Below are positions 9,506-18,349 of a stretch of 64,000 nt of DNA, in pieces (the stretch's first letter is position 1; the number at the start of each line of letters is the position of its first letter). Position numbers and translations under genes: made by a program. The stretch spans positions 124,001-188,000 of the forward strand of contig JBGANQ010000003.1 in assembly GCA_044222245.1 (NCBI GenBank), in the 5' to 3' direction. This stretch comes from CALFML01 sp044222245 (lineage in GTDB: Bacteria > Myxococcota_A > Polyangia > Palsa-1104 > JAEUJZ01). The notes beneath the pieces were generated by a model, which saw only the letters and a list, made by a program, of their open reading frames with translations, did no database searches and had not been told where the DNA came from.

Positions 9506-10918
9506 ATGGCAACAAAACACCCCAAAGGGCTCTACGTCCTTTTTTTCACTGAGATGTGGGAGCGCTTCGGCTTCTACCTGCTCAGCGCGCTCATGATCTT
9601 CTACCTCACCGAGCGCATGCACTTCGCCGAGGACCGCGCCGCCGGCTGGATGGGCAACTACCTGGCCCTGGTCTACCTGTCGCCGTTCTTTGGCGGGCTG
9701 CTCGCCGACCGCTACCTCGGCTACCGCCGCGCCGTACTGCTCGGGGCGGGGCTGCTGAGCGCCGGCTACTTCATGCTCGCCTTCGACAGCACGATCGCCC
9801 TTTACGCCGCGGTCTGCCTGCTGGTGCTGGGCAACGGCCTGTTCAAGCCGAACATCTCGACCCAGGTCGGCAACCTCTACCCGCAGGGCGACCCGCGCCG
9901 CGACTCGGCCTTTTCGATCTTCTACCTGGGCATCAACATCGGCGCCTTCCTGTCCCCGTTTGTCGGCGAGATCGTCCGCCAGCGCTACGGCTTCCCCGCC
10001 GCCTTCGCCGTCGCCGGCGTCGGCATGATCATCAGCATGGTGATCTTCGCCGGCTTCCACCACCACGTCGCCGTCGCCAACATCCGCTCCAGCGTCGCCG
10101 CCGTGCTCGACATCCCGCTACCTCAAGAGTACGAGGACCCGCGCGACCCGCCCGAGGTCGAGCGCAAGCGCATCATCGCCGTGCTCATCATCTGCGGCAT
10201 CGTCATGCTGTTCTGGATGGCCTTCCAGCAGAACGCCATCACCCTCAGCCTGTGGGCGCGCGACAACACCCTGCGCACAGTGACGCTGCCGAGCCTGGGC
10301 GGCAAGGCCTCGAGCTTCGACATTCCGCCCGGTTGGTTTCAGGCGGTCAATCCGATCTTCATCCTCGTTCTGACGCCGCTGCTCGTCTGGTTCTTCGGCT
10401 GGCTGCGCAAGTCCAACCGCGAGCCGTCGACTCCGGTGAAGATCGGGCTTGGCATGCTGCTCACCGCGGCCTCCTATCTGTTCATGGTCGGCGGCTCACT
10501 GGTCGGCGGCGACAAGGGCCGGGTGAGCATGTGGTGGCTGATCGTCTGCTACTTCGTCATCACCATCGCCGAGCTGTGCCTGTCGCCGATCGGGCTGTCG
10601 CTGATTGCCAAGCTGGCGCCGCGGCGGATGACGGCGATGCTGATGGGCGTGTGGTTCATCGCCACCTCGATTGGCAACAAGCTGGCCGGCAAGCTGGCGG
10701 AGCTCGTGTGGCCGAGCTGGCCGCACTCGCGCTTCTTCGCGCTGCTGGTGTTCTCGTCGCTGCTCGCGGCGGTGCTGCTCAAGACCCAGCTGCGGCGGCT
10801 GCGCGAGTCGATGCCGCCCGAGGGCCCGCCGGAAGAGAAGCCGAGCCTGGTCGCAGTCGAGCAGAAGGAGCTGGCCACGGCGGAGGTGGCCACCGCATCG
10901 CTCGGCAGCGCCGGATAG
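9506..10918 (+). CDS. POT/PTR family proton-dependent oligopeptide transporter
   Basis: This 470-residue inner-membrane protein has about 12-14 hydrophobic helices. The first helix carries the POT family proton-coupling motif as EMWERFGFYL (ExxERFxYY type), and the loop after helix 2 has FFGGLLADRYLGYRRAVLLG. GNGLFKPNISTQVGNLYP and DSAFSIFYLGINIGAFLSP are the usual PTR2 signature region. Family members import di- and tripeptides with protons. A short charged tail (EKPSLVAVEQKELATAEVAT) is cytoplasmic. carA begins 16 bp after the stop, so the transporter may share a transcript with the pyrimidine/arginine genes. Confidence 0.93.
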   Translation: MATKHPKGLYVLFFTEMWERFGFYLLSALMIFYLTERMHFAEDRAAGWMGNYLALVYLSPFFGGLLADRYLGYRRAVLLGAGLLSAGYFMLAFDSTIALYAAVCLLVLGNGLFKPNISTQVGNLYPQGDPRRDSAFSIFYLGINIGAFLSPFVGEIVRQRYGFPAAFAVAGVGMIISMVIFAGFHHHVAVANIRSSVAAVLDIPLPQEYEDPRDPPEVERKRIIAVLIICGIVMLFWMAFQQNAITLSLWARDNTLRTVTLPSLGGKASSFDIPPGWFQAVNPIFILVLTPLLVWFFGWLRKSNREPSTPVKIGLGMLLTAASYLFMVGGSLVGGDKGRVSMWWLIVCYFVITIAELCLSPIGLSLIAKLAPRRMTAMLMGVWFIATSIGNKLAGKLAELVWPSWPHSRFFALLVFSSLLAAVLLKTQLRRLRESMPPEGPPEEKPSLVAVEQKELATAEVATASLGSAG

Positions 10919-10934
10919 CGCCGGCGCTGCTGCC

Positions 10935-12035
10935 ATGACCTGCCCTGCCGTCGGGCCTCTGGGGACGCGGCGCCTGGTGCTGGCCGATGGCAGCACGTTC
11001 TGCGGCCGCGCCCTGGGCGCCGACCGCCAGGTGCGCGGTGAGGTGGTGTTCCACACCGGCATGGTCGGCTATGTCGAAGCGCTGACCGACCCCTCGTACT
11101 ACGGGCAGATCCTGGTGCTCACCTACCCGCTGCAGGGAAACTACGGCGTGCCCGCCGGTCCCTTTGAGAGCGAACGGATTCAGGTGCAGGGCCTGGTGGT
11201 CGCCCACCACACCCAGGTGCCCAGCCACCCGCTGGCCGAGCAGAGCCTGGGCGACTGGCTGCGGGCGGCCGGGGTGCCGGCAGTGGAGGCGGTGGACACC
11301 CGTGCGGTGACGCGGCGGCTGCGCGAGCACGGGACCATGCCCGGCGCGCTGCTCGCCGGTCCTACCGACCCCAGCACCTGGCAGGCCGCCGCCGCCGTGG
11401 ACCTGACGCAGGCGGTGCGCGCGGTCGAGCCGCCGACCCTGCGCGAGTATCCCGGCAGCGGACCGCGCCTGTTGGTGATCGATACTGGCGCCAAGGAGTC
11501 GATCCTGCGCGCGCTGCTCACCCGCGGCGCCCACCTGCTGCGCGCCCCGGCGAGCTCGCCGTGGGAGCCGCTGCTCGAGGCGGTGGACGGCGTGGTCCTG
11601 ACCAACGGACCGGGCGATCCGCAGGCGCTGCTGCCGCTGTGCGCGCGGCTGCGGGCGGTGCTGGCGCGCGGCCTGCCGACCTTCGGCATCTGCCTGGGCC
11701 ACCAGCTGCTGGCGCTGTGCGCGGGCGCGCAGACCTACAAGCTGCCCTACGGCCACCGCTCGCACAACCAGCCGGTGCAGGAGCTCTTGGGCGGGCGCGC
11801 CTTCGTCACCAGCCAGAACCACGGCTACGCCGTCGCCGACAGCTCGCTGCCCGACGACTTCGAGGTCTGGTTCCGCAACCTCAACGATGGCACCAACGAA
11901 GGAATCCGCCACCGCAGCCAGCCCTTTTTCTCGGTGCAGTTTCACCCCGAGGCAGCGGCCGGTCCGCGCGACTGCGCGCCGCTGTTTGACGACTTCCTGC
12001 GAGTGGTCGCCGCGACCAAGCGGAGCCGCGGGTGA
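10935..12035 (+). CDS. carA: Carbamoyl-phosphate synthase small subunit (eukaryote-like)
   Basis: This 366-residue glutaminase subunit supplies ammonia to CarB for carbamoyl phosphate, the precursor of pyrimidines and arginine. The N-terminal domain starts RLVLADGSTFCGRALGA and has GYVEALTDPSYYGQILVLTYP. The class I glutamine amidotransferase domain carries the nucleophile Cys in TFGICLGHQLLAL, and His and Glu in FFSVQFHPEA. The stretch TSQNHGYAV...NDGTNEGIRHRSQPFFSVQFHPEAAAGP matches animal and fungal CPSase II more closely than E. coli CarA, as far as I can judge by eye. The ATG at 10935 was chosen; the frame extends upstream only within the transporter gene. It overlaps carB by 4 bases (GTGA). 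Confidence 0.93.
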   Translation: MTCPAVGPLGTRRLVLADGSTFCGRALGADRQVRGEVVFHTGMVGYVEALTDPSYYGQILVLTYPLQGNYGVPAGPFESERIQVQGLVVAHHTQVPSHPLAEQSLGDWLRAAGVPAVEAVDTRAVTRRLREHGTMPGALLAGPTDPSTWQAAAAVDLTQAVRAVEPPTLREYPGSGPRLLVIDTGAKESILRALLTRGAHLLRAPASSPWEPLLEAVDGVVLTNGPGDPQALLPLCARLRAVLARGLPTFGICLGHQLLALCAGAQTYKLPYGHRSHNQPVQELLGGRAFVTSQNHGYAVADSSLPDDFEVWFRNLNDGTNEGIRHRSQPFFSVQFHPEAAAGPRDCAPLFDDFLRVVAATKRSRG

Positions 12036-15000
12036 GCCGGCCGGCGGCGGCGCGCGCCTGGGGGGAGCGGCCGCGGCGCGTCGTCGTGCTCGGCTCGGGG
12101 GCGCTGCAGATCGGGCAGGCGGGCGAGTTTGACTACTCCGGCTCGCAGGCCCTCAAGGCGCTGCGCGAGGAGGGAATCTATACCGTCGTCATCAATCCGA
12201 ACATCGCCACGGTGCAGACCGCCGCCGGGCTGGCCGACGCGGTGTACTTCCTGCCGGTCACCGCCGAGTTTGTCGCGCCGATCCTCGCCCGCGAGCGCGC
12301 CGACGCCATCCTGCTCGGCTTCGGCGGCCAGAGCGCGCTCAACTGCGGCCTCGAGCTGGCCGACAGCGGCGCCCTGGAGCGGCTCGGGGTGCGGGTGCTC
12401 GGGACCTCGATCGCCGCCATCCGCGCCTGCGAGGATCGCCAGCTGTTCGCCGACAGCCTGCAGGTGCTCGGGCTGGCGCTCGCCCGCGGCCGCACCGCCC
12501 GCACCGTTGCTGAGGCCCAGGCGGCCGCCGCATCGATCGGCTTCCCGCTGGTGCTGCGCGCCGGCTTCGCGCTCGGCGGTCGCGGCTCGGCGGTGGTGCG
12601 CAGCGCGGACGAGCTCGCGGCGGCGGCGGCGCGCGCCCTGCACGGCGCCCCGCAGGTGCTGCTGGAAGAGAGCCTGCTCGGCTGGAAGGAGCTGGAGTAC
12701 GAGCTCTTGCGCGATCCCGCCGGCAACGCGGTCGCCGTGTGCACCATGGAGAACGTCGACCCGATGGGCGTCCATACCGGCGAGTCGATCGTGGTCGCCC
12801 CGGCGCAGACGCTGTCGGACAGCGACCACCAGATGCTGCGCGACGCCGGCCTGCAGGCGATCGCCCACCTTGGCATCGTCGGCGAGTGCAACATCCAGTT
12901 CGCGCTCGACCCGCGCGGAAGCCAGTTCCGCGTCATCGAGGTCAACCCCCGCCTGTCGCGCTCCTCGGCGCTGGCGTCCAAGGCGACCGGCTATCCGCTG
13001 GCCTACGTGGCCGCCAAGCTGGCGCTCGGCTACACCCTGCCCGAGCTGCGCAACGCCATCACCGGCACCACCAGCGCCTGCTTCGAGCCGGCGCTGGACT
13101 ACCTGGTGTGCAAGGTGCCGCGCTGGGACCTGGAGAAGTTCGACGGCGCCGACCTGCGCATCGGCACCGAGATGAAATCGGTCGGCGAGGTCATGGCGAT
13201 TGGCCTTGGCTTTGGCGAAGCGCTGCAGAAGGCGCTGCGCATGATCGAGGTCGGCGCCGACGGCTTTGATCCCGAGCACCTGCAGCTCGCCGATCTCGCC
13301 GCCGCCCGCAGCGCCCTGGCCGAGCCGACCACCTACCGGGTGTTCGCGCTGGCGCGGGCGCTGGCGCTGGGCATGACGGTGGCCGAGGCGCACGCCCTGA
13401 CCGCCATCGATCCGTTCTTCCTGCGCCAGATGCAGGCGCTCATCACCCAGCGCCAGCGCCTGGCCGAGAGCGGCGGGCTGGCGGCGCTGGAGTTGACAGA
13501 GCTGCGCGCGGCCAAGGCGGCGGGCTTCTCGGACGCCGCGCTCGGCCGCCTGCTCGGCAGCTCGGAGGCGGCGGTGCGGCGGCGGCGGCGCGAGCTCGAC
13601 CTGTGGCCGCAGCTGCGCCAGATCGACACCCTGGCCGGGGAGTATCCGACGCAGACCAACTACCTGTACCTGTCCTATCCGGGCGACGCCGCCGCCTGCC
13701 TGGCGCCCGAGGGGCAGCCGGCGGACGCGCGGCCGCACCTGCTCATCCTCGGCTCGGGGTGCTACCGCATCGGCTCCAGCGTCGAGTTCGACGCCAGCTG
13801 CGTCGCCGCGGTGCAGGCGGCGCGCGAGCTTGGCCACCCGGTGACCCTGCTCAACTGCAACCCGGAGACCGTCAGCACCGACTACGATCAGTGCGACCGG
13901 CTGATCTTCGATGAGGTCTCCCTGGAGGTCGTGCTCGACCTGTGGGAGCGGCCGCCGGGGTTCCTGGGCGTGCTCGGGGCGATGGGCGGACAGACGCCCA
14001 ATCGCCTGGCGGTGCCGCTGGCCGAGGCGGGGGTGCGGCTGCTCGGGACGGCGGCGGCGGCGATCGATCGAGCTGAGGATCGGGCGCAGTTCTCGGCGCT
14101 GTGCGATGCGCTGGCGATCGATCAGCCGCGCTGGACCGAGGCTGTCGCGGGCAGCGGACCGGGCGCGCTGGAGGCGGCGGTGGCGGCGCTCGGCGGCTTC
14201 CCGGTGCTCGTCCGCCCATCGTATGTCTTGTCGGGGGCGGCGATGCGGGTGGCCAGCTGCGCGCCCGAGCTGCAGCGCATCCTCGCCCGCGCCGCCCGGC
14301 TCTCACCGGCGCACCCGGTGGTGATCAGCAAGTTCGAGCGCCACGCCCGCGAGCTCGAGCTCGACGGCGTCGCCGCCCAAGGCGAGATCATCCTGTGGGC
14401 GATCAGCGAGCACGTCGAAGACGCCGGCGTCCACTCGGGCGATGCGACCCTGGTGCTGCCGCCGCTGGGGATCGCGCCGGCGACCCTGCAGGCAGTGCGG
14501 CGCATCGCCGCGCAGCTGGCGCGGGCCCTTGAGGTCAGCGGCCCGTTCAACCTCCAGCTGCTGGCGCGCGGCGAGGAGGTCAAGGTCATCGAGTGCAACC
14601 TGCGCGCCTCGCGCAGCTTTCCGCTGGTGTCCAAGGTGCTCGGCTGCGACTTCGTGCGCACCGCCACGCGGGTGATGCTGGGGGCGCCGCCGGCCCTGCC
14701 AGAGGCGGCATCGCGCGATCCGCTGGCGCTGCCGTACTTCGCGGTGAAGGCGCCGATGTTCTCGTTCCGGCGGCTGACCGGGGCGGACCCGCTGCTCGGC
14801 GTCGAGATGGCCTCCACCGGCGAGGTGGGCTGCTTTGGCCGGACGTTTGAGGAGGCGCTGGCCAAGGCGCTGCTGTCCACCGGCTTCCGCTTCCCGCGCC
14901 GCGGCGTGCTGCTGTCGCTCGGCCCGCCGACCCAGAAGGCGCGCTTCATCGCCGAAGCGCGCAGCCTGCACGAGCTCGGCCTGCACCTGTACGCCACCGC

Positions 15001-15328
15001 CGGCACCGCGGCCGAGCTGCAAGGGGCCGGCCTGCCGTGCGTGGCGGTCGACAAGGGCGAGGCCGGCGGCGACTCGGCGGCGCTGTCCCTCCTGCGCAGC
15101 GGCGAGGTCGATCTGGTCCTGCACCTGCCGCGCGCCTACGACGAGCAGGGACGCCCCGACGGCTTCGCCCTGCGCCGCGCCGCCATCGACTGCGAGATCC
15201 CGCTGCTCACCAGCCTGGAGCTCGGGCGCGCGGTGGTGCGGGTGCTGCGCCGCTACCCCCTGCCCACCGCGACGGACCTGGCGCAGCAGCTAGAGCTCTG
15301 GCCCTGGCACGAGTATCTCAAGCTTTAG
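12032..15328 (+). CDS. carB: Carbamoyl-phosphate synthase large subunit (eukaryote-like)
   Basis: This 1098-residue enzyme has two ATP-grasp halves and a C-terminal MGS-like domain (about residues 955-1080), so it is full length. It makes carbamoyl phosphate from bicarbonate, ATP and ammonia from CarA. The first half opens IGQAGEFDYSGSQALKALREEG, then INPNIATVQTAAGLADAVYF and FGGQSALNCGLEL. The second half opens LGSGCYRIGSSVEFDASCV and has NCNPETVSTDYDQCDRL. These variants (GEFDYSGSQ, NPNIATVQT, YRIGSSVEFD) are those of eukaryotic CAD/CPS rather than the E. coli ACEFDYSGAQ, NSNPATIMT and NRIGQGIEFD types. The start is GTG at 12032, overlapping the carA stop. The gene converges on the DTW gene, with 16 bp between the stops. 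Confidence 0.95.
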   Translation: MSRPAAARAWGERPRRVVVLGSGALQIGQAGEFDYSGSQALKALREEGIYTVVINPNIATVQTAAGLADAVYFLPVTAEFVAPILARERADAILLGFGGQSALNCGLELADSGALERLGVRVLGTSIAAIRACEDRQLFADSLQVLGLALARGRTARTVAEAQAAAASIGFPLVLRAGFALGGRGSAVVRSADELAAAAARALHGAPQVLLEESLLGWKELEYELLRDPAGNAVAVCTMENVDPMGVHTGESIVVAPAQTLSDSDHQMLRDAGLQAIAHLGIVGECNIQFALDPRGSQFRVIEVNPRLSRSSALASKATGYPLAYVAAKLALGYTLPELRNAITGTTSACFEPALDYLVCKVPRWDLEKFDGADLRIGTEMKSVGEVMAIGLGFGEALQKALRMIEVGADGFDPEHLQLADLAAARSALAEPTTYRVFALARALALGMTVAEAHALTAIDPFFLRQMQALITQRQRLAESGGLAALELTELRAAKAAGFSDAALGRLLGSSEAAVRRRRRELDLWPQLRQIDTLAGEYPTQTNYLYLSYPGDAAACLAPEGQPADARPHLLILGSGCYRIGSSVEFDASCVAAVQAARELGHPVTLLNCNPETVSTDYDQCDRLIFDEVSLEVVLDLWERPPGFLGVLGAMGGQTPNRLAVPLAEAGVRLLGTAAAAIDRAEDRAQFSALCDALAIDQPRWTEAVAGSGPGALEAAVAALGGFPVLVRPSYVLSGAAMRVASCAPELQRILARAARLSPAHPVVISKFERHARELELDGVAAQGEIILWAISEHVEDAGVHSGDATLVLPPLGIAPATLQAVRRIAAQLARALEVSGPFNLQLLARGEEVKVIECNLRASRSFPLVSKVLGCDFVRTATRVMLGAPPALPEAASRDPLALPYFAVKAPMFSFRRLTGADPLLGVEMASTGEVGCFGRTFEEALAKALLSTGFRFPRRGVLLSLGPPTQKARFIAEARSLHELGLHLYATAGTAAELQGAGLPCVAVDKGEAGGDSAALSLLRSGEVDLVLHLPRAYDEQGRPDGFALRRAAIDCEIPLLTSLELGRAVVRVLRRYPLPTATDLAQQLELWPWHEYLKL

Positions 15329-15344
15329 CGCGCTGCGCGGTCTT

Positions 15345-16559
15345 TCACGGAGACAGGAGGGCGCCGACGATGCGCAGCAGGTGGCTCACCGTGCGCTCGG
15401 CGCGACCGCGGCCCTGCGGCTCGCGCGGCGGCGCTGATAGGGCCTCCGCGGCCTGCGGCGGCGAGCCCGGGCTGGCGTTGCGGCGCGCCGCCACCAGCAC
15501 CCGCAGATCCAGCCACTCGCCGCCGGGCAGCCCCTCGGCGGCGAGCTGCTCGGCGGTGAAGGAGCCCCAGCCGCACAAGATGTCGGTCGGGCGCAGGAAC
15601 GCCGCCCAGCGGGCGCGCGTCGCCGCCAGCGTCTCGCCGGCGCCAAGCTCTGCCTCATCCAGGCCCAGGTGATACACCGTGCTGCCGGCCAGCGGTCGCC
15701 GCGGCGCCAGCACTGCAGTGAACCGCTCGCCGGTGCTGACGCGCTCGGCGACCAGGTGCAGGAGCTCGGCCCGCCCGGGGAGGCTTGTGCCGCGCGGGTG
15801 GGCGTTCACCTCGGCCTGCACCACCACCGCTCGGGCCAGCCGCTCGCGCCGCTGCGCCGCCGCCCGCTCCTGCCGCGTCCGCGACTTCCAGCGCCGCGCC
15901 GGCTCGGTGCGCGCCGCCGCGTGCGCCAGCTGCTGATCGACCATGAAGGTGAAGGCCGCGAGCATGCCGGCGAACCGCTCGGGCTCGCCCTCCAGGACGC
16001 CCAGCGCCTGGGCGAGCGCCTCGATGGTCGCCAGGCACTCGGCGGCGGGCTCGCGGCGGATGCGGTAGTTGCCCGGCCGGGTCGGGGTGATGCCGACGCG
16101 GCGCAGCTGCAAAAGGGCCGGGTTCTGCTTGAGGACCTTGCGCGCCTGCGCCCAGGTGCCGTCGATGACGACCAGGGTCTTGACCGTGCCGGCCGGCAGC
16201 TGCGCCGGGTCCTCGGCCCCCGGGCCGGGAAACAGCAGGGCCACCGTGTCGAGGGCCTGCGCCACTGCCGCCGCTCCAGAGTCTGCCGCAGTCTCCCACG
16301 GCCGCTCGCCGAAAAATATCCCGCGCCCCGCCGGCGCCGCCTCCTGCAGCCCGCCCGAGTGCCAGGTCTGCGGGTGCACAAGCTGCGAGTGCGGCAGCAT
16401 GAGGTGCGCCATGCGCGCGGTGCCGATGGGCACCCGGGCCTCGCGCGGGTGCTGCAGGATGACGATCCGGGTGCGGGTGGGCAGCGGCAGCAGGTGAGCA
16501 CAGTAGCAGACCACGCGCGGGCGGCGGCAGCGCGGGCAGACCTGTCGGCCGGCGCTCAT
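15345..16559 (-). CDS. DTW-domain protein, probable tRNA aminocarboxypropyltransferase, with C-terminal extension
   Basis: The N-terminal ~200 residues are a DTW domain: a zinc-type Cys cluster CPRCRRPRVVCYC at the start, RIVILQHPREARVPIGTARM, and the signature VVIDGTWAQARKVLKQNP with RRVGITPTRPGNYRIRREP. Characterised DTW proteins (TapT/YfiP) transfer the aminocarboxypropyl group of SAM to uridine 47 of tRNA. The signature Asp is followed by Gly (DGTW), which is common. The extra ~180 residues at the C-terminus are unusual for the family in E. coli. They contain AELLHLVAERVSTGERFTAVLAPRRPL, WAAFLRPTDILCGWGSF and EWLDLRVLVA, which by eye resemble a diverged exonuclease-like fold lacking obvious DEDD acids. 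The role of that part is unknown. Confidence 0.85.
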   Translation of the reverse strand: MSAGRQVCPRCRRPRVVCYCAHLLPLPTRTRIVILQHPREARVPIGTARMAHLMLPHSQLVHPQTWHSGGLQEAAPAGRGIFFGERPWETAADSGAAAVAQALDTVALLFPGPGAEDPAQLPAGTVKTLVVIDGTWAQARKVLKQNPALLQLRRVGITPTRPGNYRIRREPAAECLATIEALAQALGVLEGEPERFAGMLAAFTFMVDQQLAHAAARTEPARRWKSRTRQERAAAQRRERLARAVVVQAEVNAHPRGTSLPGRAELLHLVAERVSTGERFTAVLAPRRPLAGSTVYHLGLDEAELGAGETLAATRARWAAFLRPTDILCGWGSFTAEQLAAEGLPGGEWLDLRVLVAARRNASPGSPPQAAEALSAPPREPQGRGRAERTVSHLLRIVGALLSP

Positions 16560-16583
16560 CGCCCCGCCCGGATGCCCGCCGCG

Positions 16584-16880
16584 CTACCGAGCGCTACCCT
16601 TGTGCAAGCTGACGTTGTCGCCATCGGTGTTTTTCAGTCCGCGAAACACGACTGTAGACAGGATCGTCAGCCCGCCAAGACAAAAAAATGCGTTGTGGAT
16701 GCCGCGGATCATCTGCGGCGCCGCGCAGTGGAAGCGATCGGGGACAAACAGCGCGGTCACGAGCGAGACGCTGCAAACCCCTGGGCGACGATCAGCCACC
16801 ACGGGGTGGCGCGGCCGATGGCGGCAAAAAGGATGACGGAGCCGCCCAGGATGAGCGTGTTGCCCCCAAAGCACCTGGCG
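16584..16880 (-). pseudogene. Remnant of an MFS transporter (C-terminal end)
   Basis: Two overlapping minus-strand frames each carry part of what looks like the end of a 14-helix MFS drug transporter. The first (about 16880-16760) reads TLILGGSVILFAAIGRATPWWLIVAQG and stops. The second (about 16770-16584) reads SLVTALFVPDRFHCAAPQMIRGI, AFFCLGGLTILSTVVFRGL and NTDGDNVSLHKG, a typical terminal helix plus cytoplasmic tail. One shift of frame joins them. Nothing upstream extends the transporter, so it is a decayed fragment beside an intact efflux operon that has its own MFS pump. The remaining part of 16560-17007 shows no gene. Confidence 0.5.
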
Positions 16881-17007
16881 GTAGCCAAAGTAGCCAAGGC
16901 ACGGAGGTCCGCTAGATTCCTAAGAGCGACTATTAGGATGAACCAGTCCCCTGCAAGGTCAGGTAGCGATCCGGGGCGGCGCCGGCCGCAGGCGCCGCGC
17001 GGGCTTA

Positions 17008-18348
17008 TCAGGACGAGCCCTCCCCCAGCGAGTGGGTGAGCTGGACGTGGGCGATGGCCTGCTGGTACTGGGCGCGGGTCAAGCTCAGCCGCGCCTGGGT
17101 GAGCGCCGACTGCGAGTCGAGCAGATCGGTGGTGGTGGCGGCGCCCGCCTTGACCAGCGCCTGCGTCACCCGGTAGGCCTCCTCGGCGCTCTTGATCGAC
17201 TGCTGGGCCAGCTGGACGGCGCTCTGGGCCGCCGCCGCCTGCGCCAGATCGGTGGCCACCTCGCCGACGATCTGGCGCCGCTGCGCCTCCAGATCGAGCA
17301 GCGCCGCCTCGGCCTGGGCGCGCGCCGCCTTGTAGCCGTAGTAAGTCGTCCCCCACTCCCAGATCGCCCACTGCGCCTTCAGCCCGACGTACAGCGAGTC
17401 GGGCGGCGCGAAGCCCTGGCCGTCGACCCGCACGTAGGCCGCCTCCAGGTTGATGTCCGGCAAGAGCGCGTAAAGGCGAGCGCGGCGCTGGCGGTCGGCG
17501 GCGGCGGCCAGGTGCTGGCCCTGCACCAGCTCGGGGCGCAGGCGCATCGACTGCGCGTGAGCGCCGCCGTACTCGGGCAGCGGCTTCTGTCCCGCCTCCA
17601 GCAGCGCGGTCGGCTCGCTGAGCTCGACGGTCGCGTCATTGGGAGCGAAGCCGCAGGTGATGAGCACCCCGCCGCGGGCGATCTCGGCCTGGGTGCGGGC
17701 GACGATCTCCTGCTGCTGGGCGTTGGCCAGAGCGACCTGCACGCGCAGCACGTCGGCGTTGGTCAGCACCCCCGCCTTCAGGCGCGCCTGCGCCACCGTC
17801 ACCTGCTCGGCCAGCTCCTGCTGCGACGAGCGGGCGATCTCCTGCAGCGCTTTGGCCTCGTAGTAGCGCAGGTAGCCCACGCGCACCTGCTCGCGCAGGG
17901 TCGCCGCGGCGGCGCTCAGCTGATCCTGGCCGGCGGCGGCGCTCAGCTTCTGGCCGCGATACTCTTCGATGCCGCGGGTCAGGCCGAGCAGCGGCTGCTC
18001 TGCGGAGACGACAAACGTGTTTGTATCCTGGCTGCGCACCGTAATCTGGGTTGGCGGCGTGCCGGGAAAGGGAATCACGAACGGATTGGCGTAGTGCTGG
18101 TACTCTTCGCTGATGCGCACCGTCGGCAGCAGCCGCCCGCGCACGCTGCGCAGGATATCGTCGCCGGCGCGCAGCCGCGTCCGCGCCGCCTGCAGCGCCG
18201 GGCTGGAAGACAGCGCCAGCTGCTCCGCTTCGGCGACCGAAAGCTTGCGCGCCTCCGCCGCCGCGGCCGGCCGCGCGAGACCCGCCGTGAGCAGCGCGCA
18301 CAACGCTGGCGCGAGGAGCAAAAAAAGGCGAACCAGAGAGGGTGTCAT
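17008..18348 (-). CDS. TolC family outer-membrane efflux protein
   Basis: This 446-residue protein has a signal peptide (MTPSLVRLFLLLAPALCALL, cleavage near AAAAEA) and the two long coiled-coil repeats of TolC/OEP proteins, e.g. LSVAEAEQLALSSSPALQAARTRL at the start, LREQVRVGYLRYYEAKALQEIA, and the second-repeat copy RRQIVGEVATDLAQAAAAQ. The ATG at 18348 lies one base after the TAA of the adaptor gene; the longer in-frame reading to 18837 is inside the adaptor gene and rejected. It should form the trimeric outer-membrane channel for the EmrA/EmrB pair encoded just upstream. It is the last gene of the operon. Confidence 0.92.
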   Translation of the reverse strand: MTPSLVRLFLLLAPALCALLTAGLARPAAAAEARKLSVAEAEQLALSSSPALQAARTRLRAGDDILRSVRGRLLPTVRISEEYQHYANPFVIPFPGTPPTQITVRSQDTNTFVVSAEQPLLGLTRGIEEYRGQKLSAAAGQDQLSAAAATLREQVRVGYLRYYEAKALQEIARSSQQELAEQVTVAQARLKAGVLTNADVLRVQVALANAQQQEIVARTQAEIARGGVLITCGFAPNDATVELSEPTALLEAGQKPLPEYGGAHAQSMRLRPELVQGQHLAAAADRQRRARLYALLPDINLEAAYVRVDGQGFAPPDSLYVGLKAQWAIWEWGTTYYGYKAARAQAEAALLDLEAQRRQIVGEVATDLAQAAAAQSAVQLAQQSIKSAEEAYRVTQALVKAGAATTTDLLDSQSALTQARLSLTRAQYQQAIAHVQLTHSLGEGSS

Positions 18349-18349
18349 T

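Noticed and set aside
11942..13837. A 631-residue minus-strand open frame
   Set aside because: It lies opposite carB, with low-complexity Arg/Gln content and no recognisable motif.
16757..16800. TGA in the MFS remnant as a selenocysteine codon (given selA in the window)
   Set aside because: The sequence after the TGA in that frame is not transporter-like; the transporter continues in another frame, so a frame shift explains it better.
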